A stretch of 64,000 bases of DNA from Burkholderia ubonensis (lineage in GTDB: Bacteria; Pseudomonadota; Gammaproteobacteria; Burkholderiales; Burkholderiaceae). The DNA is taken from contig NZ_CADFEB010000011.1 of assembly GCF_902833085.1 (NCBI RefSeq), positions 62,001-126,000 on the forward strand. The letters are read 5' to 3'. Shown one piece after another: positions 1-8,133 of the stretch. Made by a program: the position numbers and the translations under genes. The notes under the pieces are model-generated. The model was not told where the DNA came from, ran no database searches, and saw nothing but the letters and a program-made list of their open reading frames with translations. The first letter of the stretch is position 1; the number at the start of each line of letters is the position of its first letter.

Positions 1-346
1 AGGCGACGACGAGCAGCGGCCACAGGGTCGACAGGCTGGCGAAGCCGACGCCGGTGGCGGCCATCAGGATAGCTGCGAGCGTCAACATCCGACGATGCGG
101 AATGCGGCTCGCCACCACGCCGACCGCGATCGTCGCGACAGCCGACCCCATCAACGTCGCGGTGCTGATCAATCCGACGCCGATTTGCGCGAAGCCGAGC
201 GACAGCAAGTACGCGGGGAGCAGCACCGCGATGAACCCGTCACAGAACCCGCGCAGACCGCGGCTCACAAGGATGATCCACGCGGCATGGTCGACGCCGG
301 CCGGAAGGAACCGGCGTGAAAGACGTAACGCGAACGAGACGGCCAT
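1..346 (-). CDS. MFS transporter, N-terminal part (cut by window edge)
   Basis: A reading frame opens with ATG at 346 and runs off the left edge, giving 115 codons. The visible protein starts MAVSFALRLSRRF and has hydrophobic stretches typical of the first helices of a major facilitator permease, with the basic loop ASRIPHRR between helices 2 and 3. It lies 7 nt downstream of the short ChrB-like gene and follows chrB-chrA on the same strand, so it is probably the last gene of the chromate operon. Chromate clusters often carry an MFS permease, but the substrate is not visible here. The C-terminal two thirds is outside the window. Confidence 0.8.
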   Translation of the reverse strand, partial: MAVSFALRLSRRFLPAGVDHAAWIILVSRGLRGFCDGFIAVLLPAYLLSLGFAQIGVGLISTATLMGSAVATIAVGVVASRIPHRRMLTLAAILMAATGVGFASLSTLWPLLVVA

Positions 347-353
347 GCGGCCG

Positions 354-782
354 CTAGGCACGTGCATCGCGTCGACACCATGCGTAGAGCGCGTCGTACA
401 TCACCATCCCGTGCCGTAGCTGCTCGTGATCGTCGGCGAAGTTCCTGGAAAGGCCGATCGAGATTGCATACAGGCCGGTCGCTTCCGGCGCGAGATCGAG
501 CCGCCCGGTGTCCGCGCCGCGAACGATCCCGGCAAGGTTGAGCAAGGCCGGGTCATGCAGCCGGTACTTGTCGAGAAACGCATCGAAGCTGCAACGGTCG
601 CCGTGGTGTCCAAGTTCGACGTCCGGCACGTCGTAAGGAATCGCGCCGGTTTCCTCCGCCAACCGCATCACTTCCGGGCCCGGGACATAGAGGAACTCGG
701 GGGCCTCGTCGATAAAGCGGGCAATCAGCCACGGGCAAGCGATGCGATCGATCTTCGGCCGTTCCCGCGTGATCCATTTCAT
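354..782 (-). CDS. Short ChrB-like chromate resistance protein
   Basis: 142 aa, matching only the C-terminal domain of ChrB: the segment IDRIACPWLIARFIDEAPEF resembles the VDRVASAWLIRRFIDARARF segment of the full-length chrB product at 2060-3037. The start chosen is the ATG at 782, with TCCTGTCC/GGAG-type purines upstream on the minus strand. The frame stays open to an alternative start near 878 because the 5' end of the gene is partly duplicated (see the repeat at 744-880). It is the third gene of chrB-chrA-this-MFS. The role is probably accessory to chromate tolerance; this domain alone lacks the N-terminal regulatory half of ChrB. Confidence 0.85.
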   Translation of the reverse strand: MKWITRERPKIDRIACPWLIARFIDEAPEFLYVPGPEVMRLAEETGAIPYDVPDVELGHHGDRCSFDAFLDKYRLHDPALLNLAGIVRGADTGRLDLAPEATGLYAISIGLSRNFADDHEQLRHGMVMYDALYAWCRRDARA

Positions 783-880
783 CGTGCTTCTCCTGTCCGA
801 ATGTACGCAAGATCCAGTGCAATCGATCTTCAGTCGTTCACGCGTGATCCATTGCACGGCGCCTCTCCTGTCTGGCAATG
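744..880. repeat. Imperfect tandem duplication of a gene 5' end
   Basis: About 60 bp at 744-803, covering the ribosome-binding site, start codon and first 12 codons of the short ChrB-like gene, recurs in diverged form (roughly 80 percent by eye) at 819-880. The upstream copy would encode VQWITRERLKID, the downstream copy MKWITRERPKID. The upstream copy then loses similarity, so it looks like a relic start region. Confidence 0.75.
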
Positions 881-884
881 CGCG

Positions 885-2063
885 TCAACGATGAAGCAAC
901 GGGTAAGCCACCAGCCCGAAGAGTGCCGCCGCGATCACGATCACCGGTTCCTGCAGCTTCTTGAAGCGCCACAGCAGCACGACCGTTGCAACGGCGAGGA
1001 TGGCGGTGGGAATATCGACGATCGAGCGCTTCGCGATGACGAGCACGGAGCCTGTGATCGCACCGACCGCTGCCGCCGTGATGCCGTTGACGAACGCCTT
1101 GACGTCGGGCCGGTGGCCGTACTTTTTCACGTAAGGCGCGGGGATGATCGTGAACAGATAGCAAGGCAGGAACGTGCCGAGCGCGGCCACGCACGCGCCG
1201 GGCAGGCCCGCCACGAGATAGCCGATGAAGCCGACCGTGATCACGACCGGCCCCGGCGTGATCATCGCGACCGCGACGGCGTCGACGAACTGCTTGTCGT
1301 TGAGCCAGTGATGTTCGGTCACGACGCCGCCGTACAGGAACGGCACGATCGCGAGCCCCGATCCGAACACGAACGCGCCCGCTTTGGCGAAGAACGCGCC
1401 GATCTGCACGAGTTGCGGCAGATCGATGCCGCTCAGCAAGCCGGTTGCCGCCGGCAGGTTCGCGCCGGCGAGTGCATTCAGGCCGCCCTTGTGCAGCCAT
1501 TTCGGCGGAGCGCGCCAGAACCAGCCGATCAGCCCGGCGACGATGAACAGCCACGCGATTTCCGATTCGGTGATGAAGGTCACGGCCGCGAGCGTCAGGA
1601 AGATCGCCCAGAGCAGCTTGTCGTTGCCGACGGTCTTGGTGGCGAGCTTGTATGCGCTCATCGCGATGATGCCCACCACCGCCGCCCCGACGCCGTAGAA
1701 GACCGCCTGCATCCATGACAGCCCTCCGAAGTGCGCATACGCGAACCCGAGCCCGAGGACCATCAGGAACGACGGCAGCACGAACGCGAGCCCGACGAGC
1801 GTCGCGCCGAGGATCCGGTAGTGGACGAAGCCGAGATAGATCGCGAGCTGGGCGGCCATCGGCCCCGGTGCGAGCTGGGCCAGCGTGAGCCCTTCCTTGT
1901 AGTCGGCCTCGGTGATCCAGCCGTGCTTCTCGACGAGATCGCGGCGCATGTAGCCGGCGAGCGCGACCGGGCCGCCGAAGCCGAACGTCCCGAGCCGCAG
2001 CATGTATCCGACCAGTTGGCCCAGCGTGTAGGTCGGCGCGTTCGTGGCGATCGTCGTGGTCAT
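885..2063 (-). CDS. chrA: Chromate efflux transporter ChrA
   Basis: 392 aa, the usual length of a two-domain CHR-family transporter. Both CHR halves are visible: the first holds TFGFGGPVALAGYMRRDLVE (about residues 26-45) and the second AKAGAFVFGSGLAIVPFL (about residues 226-243), each with the conserved FG..G and R/P pattern. ChrA exports chromate across the inner membrane using the membrane potential or protons. The ATG at 2063 overlaps the chrB stop codon (ATGA), implying translational coupling. The rest of the chromate operon follows downstream. Confidence 0.95.
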   Translation of the reverse strand: MTTTIATNAPTYTLGQLVGYMLRLGTFGFGGPVALAGYMRRDLVEKHGWITEADYKEGLTLAQLAPGPMAAQLAIYLGFVHYRILGATLVGLAFVLPSFLMVLGLGFAYAHFGGLSWMQAVFYGVGAAVVGIIAMSAYKLATKTVGNDKLLWAIFLTLAAVTFITESEIAWLFIVAGLIGWFWRAPPKWLHKGGLNALAGANLPAATGLLSGIDLPQLVQIGAFFAKAGAFVFGSGLAIVPFLYGGVVTEHHWLNDKQFVDAVAVAMITPGPVVITVGFIGYLVAGLPGACVAALGTFLPCYLFTIIPAPYVKKYGHRPDVKAFVNGITAAAVGAITGSVLVIAKRSIVDIPTAILAVATVVLLWRFKKLQEPVIVIAAALFGLVAYPLLHR

Positions 2064-3037
2064 GAACGTCCTCCGGTTTCGCTCTTTCCATTCGACGCAA
2101 AGTGCGCGTACAGCGCGTCGAGCACCGCGCCCATCTGCTCCAGCAATTGATCGTCGTTTTCGGCGCGTTGACGCGTGCCGGCCATCACGGCCTCGAAGCC
2201 GACCGCTTCGGGCACGGCCGGGCCGCCGACGTCGAGCGCGTGCACGATCTCGCCGAGCCGCATCAACGCAGGCTCCTTGTCGAGCCCGAAACTCGCGAGC
2301 AGCACCTCGAACGTCACACGCTCGCCGACGTGGGTGAACGCGGCGCCGTCGAAATCGAAGCCGAGCGCGTCAGGCGGGCAATCCGCCGGCGACGCGAGCC
2401 ACATGAAGCGAGCGCGCGCGTCGATGAAGCGGCGGATCAGCCACGCGCTGGCGACGCGATCGACCCACATGCGCTGCCGCGTCGCCCAGGTGCGCCCTTG
2501 GTACGCGTCGATCGCGAGCAGGCGGATCGCGCGCGCCGCGGCGTGCGGCTCGCCCGGCGACAGCACGGTGTCGACGAGCGCGACGAAATCCTGCAACGCG
2601 ACTTCGGCCCGGGTTGCCGAGTCGCCCGGGAAGTAGTCGATCGCGCGGATCGTGTCGAAATCCTTGCGCAGGCGGCGCAGCAGCCGCGCCAGTTCGGTGG
2701 CGGACTGCCCGGCAAGCGTCTTGCGGGCTTCCGCGAGCGTCAGGTTGAAGGCGGCGTACTCCTCGTCGCGATCGAAGAGCGCGCGGAATTCCCCTTCCTG
2801 CGACGCGTCGAGGCTCGGCGCGCGCAACAGGTGGGCCGTGCCGCCGCTCTCGGCGATCGCACCCGCGAGGTCGCGCAGCATGCGTTCCCGCTCGTCCGTA
2901 TGCGGCAACAGGTAAATGCCGTCGCGCAGCACCGCGCAGCCCTTTGCCTTGAGCGCGCGCCAGAAGCGCATGCGCGCCGTCGCGTTCTCCGTCGGCAGGG
3001 TCAGAACCAGGAGCGACCAGGTCGAGATAGTATCCAT
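2060..3037 (-). CDS. chrB: Chromate-sensing regulator/resistance protein ChrB
   Basis: 325 aa, full-length ChrB. The N-terminal part (about 1-150) has the LVLTLPTENATARMRFWRALKAKG start typical of ChrB regulators. The C-terminal part has the WVDRVASAWLIRRFIDARA motif shared with the short gene at 354-782. ChrB proteins control chromate-inducible chr operons and contribute to resistance. It is the first gene of the operon and overlaps chrA by 4 nt. No Shine-Dalgarno sequence precedes the ATG; the predicted -10 box lies only 7 nt upstream, so the mRNA may be leaderless. Confidence 0.93.
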   Translation of the reverse strand: MDTISTWSLLVLTLPTENATARMRFWRALKAKGCAVLRDGIYLLPHTDERERMLRDLAGAIAESGGTAHLLRAPSLDASQEGEFRALFDRDEEYAAFNLTLAEARKTLAGQSATELARLLRRLRKDFDTIRAIDYFPGDSATRAEVALQDFVALVDTVLSPGEPHAAARAIRLLAIDAYQGRTWATRQRMWVDRVASAWLIRRFIDARARFMWLASPADCPPDALGFDFDGAAFTHVGERVTFEVLLASFGLDKEPALMRLGEIVHALDVGGPAVPEAVGFEAVMAGTRQRAENDDQLLEQMGAVLDALYAHFASNGKSETGGRS

Positions 3038-3073
3038 GTAGCGAATACTACTAACATGTCATGACATCTACAA
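3038..3073 (-). promoter_or_regulatory. Predicted chrB promoter with palindromic operator in the spacer
   Basis: On the minus strand TTGTAG (3073-3068), a 17-nt spacer and TAGTAT (3050-3045) form a sigma70-type promoter. The spacer holds the perfect 12-bp palindrome ATGTCATGACAT at 3056-3067, well placed for a repressor such as ChrB. Only 7 nt separate the -10 box from the chrB ATG, so transcription should start at or next to the initiation codon. Confidence 0.65.
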
Positions 3074-3227
3074 GTTTACTTCGAGCGGCTTGCCCGCCGA
3101 TTGATAGCCCACACGCATCAATCCTTCGAAAAAATGCACTTCACGCAGCCGCCGATCCGGACCACCATGTGTGCATCGTTCCGGCGCCGCCCGGACGTCG
3201 TCCAATGAAATATCCGGAGACAACCCG

Positions 3228-4517
3228 ATGTCACATTCCGTGGCCACCCCCGCCCCGTCCAGGGCCGCGGCCGTATTCCGCGTCACCGCCGGCAATTTCC
3301 TCGAGCAGTTCGACTTCTTCCTGTTCGGTTTCTATGCGACGCAGATCGCGTCGGTGTTCTTCCCGTCGACGAGCGAATTCGCGTCGCTGATGATGACCTT
3401 CGCGGTGTTCGGCGCGGGCTTCCTGATGCGTCCGCTCGGCGCGATCGTGCTCGGCGCGTACATCGACGAGGTCGGCCGCCGCAAGGGGCTGATCGTCACG
3501 CTGTCGATCATGGCGAGCGGCACGATCCTGATCGCGTTCGTGCCCGGCTACGCGTCGATCGGCCTGCTCGCGCCGGCCGCCGTGCTCGCCGGCCGCCTGC
3601 TGCAGGGCTTCTCGGCCGGCGCGGAGCTGGGCGGCGTGTCCGTCTATCTCGCGGAGATGGCGACGCCCGGCCGCAAGGGCTTCTACACGAGCTGGCAGTC
3701 GGCCAGCCAGCAGGTGTCGATCGTCGTCGCGGCCGCGCTCGGCTTCGCGCTGAACCAGTGGCTGAGCGCCGCGCAGATCGCCGCGTGGGGCTGGCGCGTG
3801 CCGTTCCTCGTCGGCTGCCTGATCGTGCCGGCGATCTTCATGCTGCGCCGCAATCTGCAGGAAACCGAAGAATATGCGCAGCGCCGCCATCGCCCGTCGA
3901 TGCGCGAGGTGTTCGCGACGCTCGCGCGCAACTGGGCCGTCGTGCTCGGCGGCATGCTGCTCGTCGCGATGACGACGACGAGCTTCTACCTGATCACCGT
4001 CTACGCGCCGACCTTCGGCAAGACCGTGCTGCATCTGAGCACTGCGGACAGCCTGCTCGTGACGCTGTGCGTCGCCGTGTCGAACTTCATCTGGCTGCCG
4101 ATCGGCGGCGCGCTGTCCGACCGTTTCGGCCGCCGCCCGGTGCTGCTCGCGATGACCGCGCTGAACGTGCTGACCGCGTACCCCGCGCTGTCGCTGCTCG
4201 CGCATGCGCCGAGCTTCGTCAACATGCTGCTGGTGCTGCTGTGGCTGTCGTTCATGTACGGCCTCTACAACGGCGCGATGGTCGCCGCGCTGACCGAGCT
4301 GATGCCCGCCGAAGTGCGTGTCGCCGGCTTCTCGCTCGCGTACAGCCTCGCGACCGCGGTGTTCGGCGGCTTCACGCCCGCGATCTCGACCGCGCTGATC
4401 CACTCGACCGGCGACAAGGCCGCGCCCGGCTTCTGGATGAGCTTCGCCGCCGCGTGCGCGTTCGGCGCGACGGTGCTGCTGTACAGCCGCCGCCGCGACG
4501 CGCTGCGCGCCGCGTGA
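3228..4517 (+). CDS. MFS transporter, citrate/tricarboxylate type (MHS family)
   Basis: 429 aa from the ATG at 3228, preceded by a CCGGAGA ribosome-binding site. The protein shows about twelve hydrophobic segments, and the loop DEVGRRKGLIVT after helix 2 is the MHS-family form of the MFS signature. The start GNFLEQFDFFLFGFYA resembles citrate-proton and tricarballylate symporters. A ModA-like binding protein follows 71 nt downstream on the same strand and may be cotranscribed. The substrate is inferred from family resemblance only; dicarboxylates are possible. Confidence 0.88.
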   Translation: MSHSVATPAPSRAAAVFRVTAGNFLEQFDFFLFGFYATQIASVFFPSTSEFASLMMTFAVFGAGFLMRPLGAIVLGAYIDEVGRRKGLIVTLSIMASGTILIAFVPGYASIGLLAPAAVLAGRLLQGFSAGAELGGVSVYLAEMATPGRKGFYTSWQSASQQVSIVVAAALGFALNQWLSAAQIAAWGWRVPFLVGCLIVPAIFMLRRNLQETEEYAQRRHRPSMREVFATLARNWAVVLGGMLLVAMTTTSFYLITVYAPTFGKTVLHLSTADSLLVTLCVAVSNFIWLPIGGALSDRFGRRPVLLAMTALNVLTAYPALSLLAHAPSFVNMLLVLLWLSFMYGLYNGAMVAALTELMPAEVRVAGFSLAYSLATAVFGGFTPAISTALIHSTGDKAAPGFWMSFAAACAFGATVLLYSRRRDALRAA

Positions 4518-4588
4518 TCGGCCCCGGCTGCTCACTCACGCGCGGCGCCGGCGCGCCGCGCTTTCTCCCGACTTCCGGAATCCGCAAG

Positions 4589-5380
4589 ATGAACCATCAA
4601 CCGCTCACCCGCCGCGCGGCAATCTGGCTCGCCGCCGCCACGCTCGCCGCCGTCGCGCTCCAGGCCCGCGCCGCCGAACTGCGCGTGATGATTTCCGGCG
4701 GCTTCACCGCCGCCTACCAGCAGCTCGGCCCGGGCTTCACCGCCGCGACCGGCGACACGCTCGACACGATCCGCGGCCCGTCGATGGGCCAGTCGAAGGA
4801 GGCGATTCCGAACCGCCTCGCGCACGGCGAGCAGGCCGACGCGGTGATCATGGTCGGCTACGCGCTCGACAAGCTGATCCGGGAAGGCAAGGTGATGCCC
4901 GCGTCGCGCGTCGAGCTCGCCGATTCGCGGATCGGCATGGTCGTGCGCGCAGGCGCGCCGAAACCGGACATCGGCACCGTCGACGGGCTGAAGGACGCGC
5001 TGCTGCGCGCGAAGTCGGTCGCGTACTCGGACAGCGCGAGCGGCGTCTACATCGAGCAGGAAATGTTCAGGAAGCTCGGCGTCGATGCGCAGGTCCGCCC
5101 GAAGGCGTCGATGGTGCCGAAGATCCCGGTCGCGTCGGTCGTCGCGAACGGCGACTATGAGATCGGCTTCCAGCAGGTCAGCGAACTGCTGCCGGTGCCG
5201 GGCGTCACGTACGTCGGCAAGGTGCCCGAAGCGGTGCAGTCGGTCACGCGCTTCGCGGGCGGCATTCCGGTCGGCGCCGCGCATCCTGAGAACGCGAAGA
5301 AGCTGCTCGACTATCTCGCGTCGCCGCAGGCGCAGCCGGTCGTGCAGGCGACCGGGCTCGATTCGGTGACGACGCGCTGA
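4589..5380 (+). CDS. ModA-like periplasmic substrate-binding protein
   Basis: 263 aa with a signal peptide (basic LTRRAAIW, hydrophobic core, ALQARAAEL cleavage region around residue 28). The mature part reads as a type II binding-protein fold of the molybdate/thiosulfate group: LRVMISGGFTAAYQQLGPGF at its start, VAYSDSASGVYIEQ in the middle and QVSELLPVPGVTYVGKVP in the second lobe. No ABC permease or ATPase lies next to it. Its neighbour is an MFS permease, so it is an orphan binding protein or acts as an extracytoplasmic sensor. The ligand cannot be read from the sequence. Confidence 0.8.
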   Translation: MNHQPLTRRAAIWLAAATLAAVALQARAAELRVMISGGFTAAYQQLGPGFTAATGDTLDTIRGPSMGQSKEAIPNRLAHGEQADAVIMVGYALDKLIREGKVMPASRVELADSRIGMVVRAGAPKPDIGTVDGLKDALLRAKSVAYSDSASGVYIEQEMFRKLGVDAQVRPKASMVPKIPVASVVANGDYEIGFQQVSELLPVPGVTYVGKVPEAVQSVTRFAGGIPVGAAHPENAKKLLDYLASPQAQPVVQATGLDSVTTR

Positions 5381-5417
5381 AGCGCCGGACGCGGTGCGGC
5401 CCCGGCGCCCGAGCCGT

Positions 5418-6128
5418 TCAAATGCCGGCCTGATTCACGCGCGTCGAAAGCGCCTCGGCGCTTTCCTTGCGTTCGCTGTACCGGTCGACGAGATAAGGGC
5501 CGATGTCGCGGGTCAGCAGCGTGAACTTGACCAGTTCCTCCATGACGTCCACGACGCGATCGAAATACGCGGACGGCTTCATCCGCCCCGCTTCGTCGAA
5601 CTCCATGAACGCCTTCGCCACCGACGACTGGTTCGGGATGGTCAGCATGCGCATCCAGCGGCCCAGCACGCGCATCTGGTTCACGGCGTTGAACGACTGC
5701 GAGCCGCCGCTGACCTGCATGACGGCGAGCGTCTTTCCCTGGGTCGGCCGGATCGCGCCGACCGACAGCGGAATCCAGTCGATCTGCGACTTCATGATGC
5801 CGGTCATCGCGCCATGCCGTTCGGGCGAGCACCACACCATGCCCTCCGACCATTGCACCAGCTCGCGAAGCTCGACGACCTTGGGGTGACTCTCGGGCGC
5901 ATCGTCGGGCAACGGCAAGCCGCTCGGATTGAACACGCGCGCCTCGGCGCCCATCGCCGCCAGCAGCCGCGCGGCTTCCTCGATCAGCAAGCGGCTGAAC
6001 GAACGTTCCCGCAGCGACCCGTACAGGAGCAGGAACCGGGGCGGATGGGTCGACGGCGACGCCGGCCGCAACCGGCTGGCGTCCGGCACGCGAAACAGTG
6101 ACGCGTCGAGTTGAGGCAGGTCAGTCAT
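5418..6128 (-). CDS. arsH: Organoarsenical/NADPH-FMN oxidoreductase ArsH
   Basis: 236 aa. The flavodoxin-like core holds LLLYGSLRERSFSRLLIEEA (about residues 33-52), the FMN phosphate-binding loop of ArsH, then GMVWCSPERHGAMTGIMKSQ and VMQVSGGSQSFNAVNQMRVL further on. ArsH is an NADPH-dependent FMN reductase that oxidises trivalent organoarsenicals. It is the last gene of arsR-arsC-ACR3-arsH, 20 nt downstream of the efflux pump gene. The start ATG at 6128 begins MTDLPQLDASLF as in other ArsH proteins. Confidence 0.94.
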   Translation of the reverse strand: MTDLPQLDASLFRVPDASRLRPASPSTHPPRFLLLYGSLRERSFSRLLIEEAARLLAAMGAEARVFNPSGLPLPDDAPESHPKVVELRELVQWSEGMVWCSPERHGAMTGIMKSQIDWIPLSVGAIRPTQGKTLAVMQVSGGSQSFNAVNQMRVLGRWMRMLTIPNQSSVAKAFMEFDEAGRMKPSAYFDRVVDVMEELVKFTLLTRDIGPYLVDRYSERKESAEALSTRVNQAGI

Positions 6129-6148
6129 CGTTGGGTTCTCATGTGTGC

Positions 6149-7219
6149 TCAAGCCCGCTCGTACCAGCCCTTGGACCGGTTGACGATGCGCACCACCAGC
6201 AGCATGACCGGCACTTCGATCAGCACGCCCACGACGGTGGCCAGCGCTGCGCCGGAATGGAAGCCGAACAGGCTGATCGCGGCCGCGACCGCCAGCTCGA
6301 AGAAGTTGGATGCGCCGATCAGCGCCGACGGGCACGCGATATTGTGCTTTTCGCCGACCGTGCGATTCAGCCAGTACGCGAGCGCCGAATTGAAGAACAC
6401 CTGGATCAGGATCGGCACCGCGAGCAGCGCGATCACCAGCGGTTGCTTCAGGATCGCTTCGCCCTGGAACGCGAACAGCAGCACCAGCGTGGCCAGCAGC
6501 GCGGTGATGGACCACGGGCCGATCTTCGCCATCGCGGCATCGAACGCCGCCTGCCCTTTCGCGAGCAGCAGCTTGCGCCAGATCTGCGCGAGGATCACCG
6601 GAATGACGATGTAGAGCACCACCGACGTGAGCAGCGTGGCCCACGGCACCGTGATCGCGGAAATGCCCAGCAGCAGGCCGACCAGCGGCGCGAAGGCGAT
6701 CACCATGATGCTGTCGTTCAGCGCCACCTGCGACAGCGTGAACAACGGATCGCCGCCGGTCAGCCGGCTCCAGACGAACACCATCGCCGTGCAGGGCGCG
6801 GCGGCCAGCAGGATCAGGCCGGCGATGTAGCTGTCGAGCTGATCGGCCGGCAGCATCGGCGCAAAGAGCTGCCGGATGAACAGCCAGCCGAGAAACGCCA
6901 TCGAGAACGGCTTGACGAGCCAGTTGACCACGAGCGTGACGCCGATTCCCTTGATGTGCTGGCGGACCTCATGCAGCGCGCCGAAGTCGACCTTGACGAG
7001 CATCGGGATGACCATCACCCAGATCAGCAGCCCCACCGGCAAGTTGACCTGCGCGTATTCCATGCGTCCGATGCGCTGGAACAGGTCGGGCAGCGCCTGG
7101 CCGAGCGCGATGCCGGCGACGATGCACAGCGCGACCCACACGGTCAGATAGCGTTCGAAGAAGTTGATGGCGGGCTTGGCGGCTGCCCTTTCCGGCGGGG
7201 CGACGTTGGACGTGTTCAT
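6149..7219 (-). CDS. Arsenite efflux permease, ACR3 family
   Basis: 356 aa with about ten transmembrane segments. The ACR3/BASS signature is clear: AAPCTAMVFVWSRLTGGD (about residues 147-164) contains the conserved Cys needed for arsenite transport, and PSALIGASNFFELAVA is the second conserved block. ACR3 pumps arsenite out of the cell by proton exchange. It lies between arsC and arsH in the operon. Some annotations call such genes arsB, but the sequence is ACR3-type and not the ArsB (12-helix) type. Confidence 0.95.
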   Translation of the reverse strand: MNTSNVAPPERAAAKPAINFFERYLTVWVALCIVAGIALGQALPDLFQRIGRMEYAQVNLPVGLLIWVMVIPMLVKVDFGALHEVRQHIKGIGVTLVVNWLVKPFSMAFLGWLFIRQLFAPMLPADQLDSYIAGLILLAAAPCTAMVFVWSRLTGGDPLFTLSQVALNDSIMVIAFAPLVGLLLGISAITVPWATLLTSVVLYIVIPVILAQIWRKLLLAKGQAAFDAAMAKIGPWSITALLATLVLLFAFQGEAILKQPLVIALLAVPILIQVFFNSALAYWLNRTVGEKHNIACPSALIGASNFFELAVAAAISLFGFHSGAALATVVGVLIEVPVMLLVVRIVNRSKGWYERA

Positions 7220-7246
7220 GGGACGGCTCGATGCTCAGGTATCCGA

Positions 7247-7741
7247 TCAGTTTTGCGAGATGTCGGCCAGGGCCGTCTGGAGTTCCGCATTGCCCATGCG
7301 ATCGAGCGGCAGCATCAGCATCTGCAGCATGCGATAGCCGATCGCCTGGCGGGTGAGCTCGAACGCGAGCCGCTTGCCGTCGTCGCCGCCCGGCGCGTTC
7401 GACGGATCGGCGTAGCCCCAATGCACTTTGACGGGACTGCCGGGCCAGTACGGACAGGTCTCCGCCGCCGCGCTGTCGCACACCGTGATGACGATGTGCA
7501 TTTCAGGCGCACCGTCGCCGACGAATTCGTCCCAGCTCTTGCTGCGGCAGCCGCCGACGTCGACGCCCGCGCGCGTCAGCGCGTCGAGCGCGAACGGGTT
7601 GAGCCGCCCGCTCGGCGCACTGCCGGCGCTGTATGCGCGCACGTCCTTGCCGAGCTTCGCGGCCCAATGATTGAGCATCCCTTCCGCGAGCACGCTGCGC
7701 GCCGAGTTGTGGGTGCAGAGGATCAGTACGTTGGTGGTCAT
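7247..7741 (-). CDS. arsC: Arsenate reductase ArsC (LMW phosphatase fold)
   Basis: 164 aa. The N-terminal phosphate loop C-T-H-N-S-A-R-S (Cys9 to Ser16) is that of low-molecular-weight-phosphatase arsenate reductases, and Cys88 and Cys96 supply further redox cysteines (VCDSAAAETC). WGYADPS (around residue 108) carries the general-acid Asp. It reduces arsenate to arsenite for export by the downstream ACR3 pump. The ATG overlaps the arsR stop by 4 nt. His11 in the loop where many homologues have Gly is common in this subgroup. Confidence 0.94.
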   Translation of the reverse strand: MTTNVLILCTHNSARSVLAEGMLNHWAAKLGKDVRAYSAGSAPSGRLNPFALDALTRAGVDVGGCRSKSWDEFVGDGAPEMHIVITVCDSAAAETCPYWPGSPVKVHWGYADPSNAPGGDDGKRLAFELTRQAIGYRMLQMLMLPLDRMGNAELQTALADISQN

Positions 7742-8073
7742 GGGCGACGCTCGCCGGTCGTGGAACACGCGGCCGCCGGCGAGCAGGGATTGCCGCCGCA
7801 GCAGTTTTCCGTGAGGTACGCCAGCAGGCCGTTCATCGTCGCGAAGTTCGCGCAATAGATCACGAAGCGGCCCTCCTGGCGGCTGGTGACGAGCTGCGCA
7901 TGCGCCAGCTCCTTCAAGTGGAACGACAGCGATGACGGCGGCGCGTCCAGCAGCGTGGCGATCTGGCCGGCCGGCAGGCCTTGCGGCCCCGCCTGCACCA
8001 GCGCGCGGAAGATGGCGAGCCGGGATTCGTGCGCGAGCGCCGCAAGCGCGGCAATGGTCTGGTTCGTTTCCAT
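7738..8073 (-). CDS. arsR: Arsenic-responsive repressor ArsR
   Basis: 111 aa winged-helix ArsR/SmtB repressor; the recognition helix lies around PPSSLSFHLKELAHAQLV (about residues 45-62). Cysteines cluster at the C-terminus (Cys91, Cys92, Cys97, Cys103), consistent with a C-terminal arsenite-binding site; the ELCVCDL-type site of plasmid ArsR is absent. It heads the ars operon and overlaps arsC. The ATG lacks a Shine-Dalgarno sequence and lies 6 nt from the predicted -10 box. Confidence 0.95.
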   Translation of the reverse strand: METNQTIAALAALAHESRLAIFRALVQAGPQGLPAGQIATLLDAPPSSLSFHLKELAHAQLVTSRQEGRFVIYCANFATMNGLLAYLTENCCGGNPCSPAAACSTTGERRP

Positions 8074-8108
8074 TTTTCGATAATAGTCGAAATATCGAAT
8101 CGTGTGAA
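8074..8108 (-). promoter_or_regulatory. Predicted ars promoter with ArsR operator
   Basis: On the minus strand TTCACA (8108-8103), a 17-nt spacer and TATTAT (8085-8080) make a near-consensus sigma70 promoter. A 7-bp inverted repeat TTCGATA-N10-TATCGAA spans 8099-8076 and covers the -10 box, as expected for ArsR repression. The -10 box ends 6 nt before the arsR ATG, predicting a leaderless transcript. Confidence 0.72.
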
Positions 8109-8133
8109 GCCGTACCGCGCCCTGCCCGCGCCG

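Noticed and set aside
6098..7858. 586-codon open frame on the plus strand across the ars operon
   Set aside because: Spans several well-supported minus-strand genes and their junctions; translation is His/Gln/Arg-rich without domain signatures.
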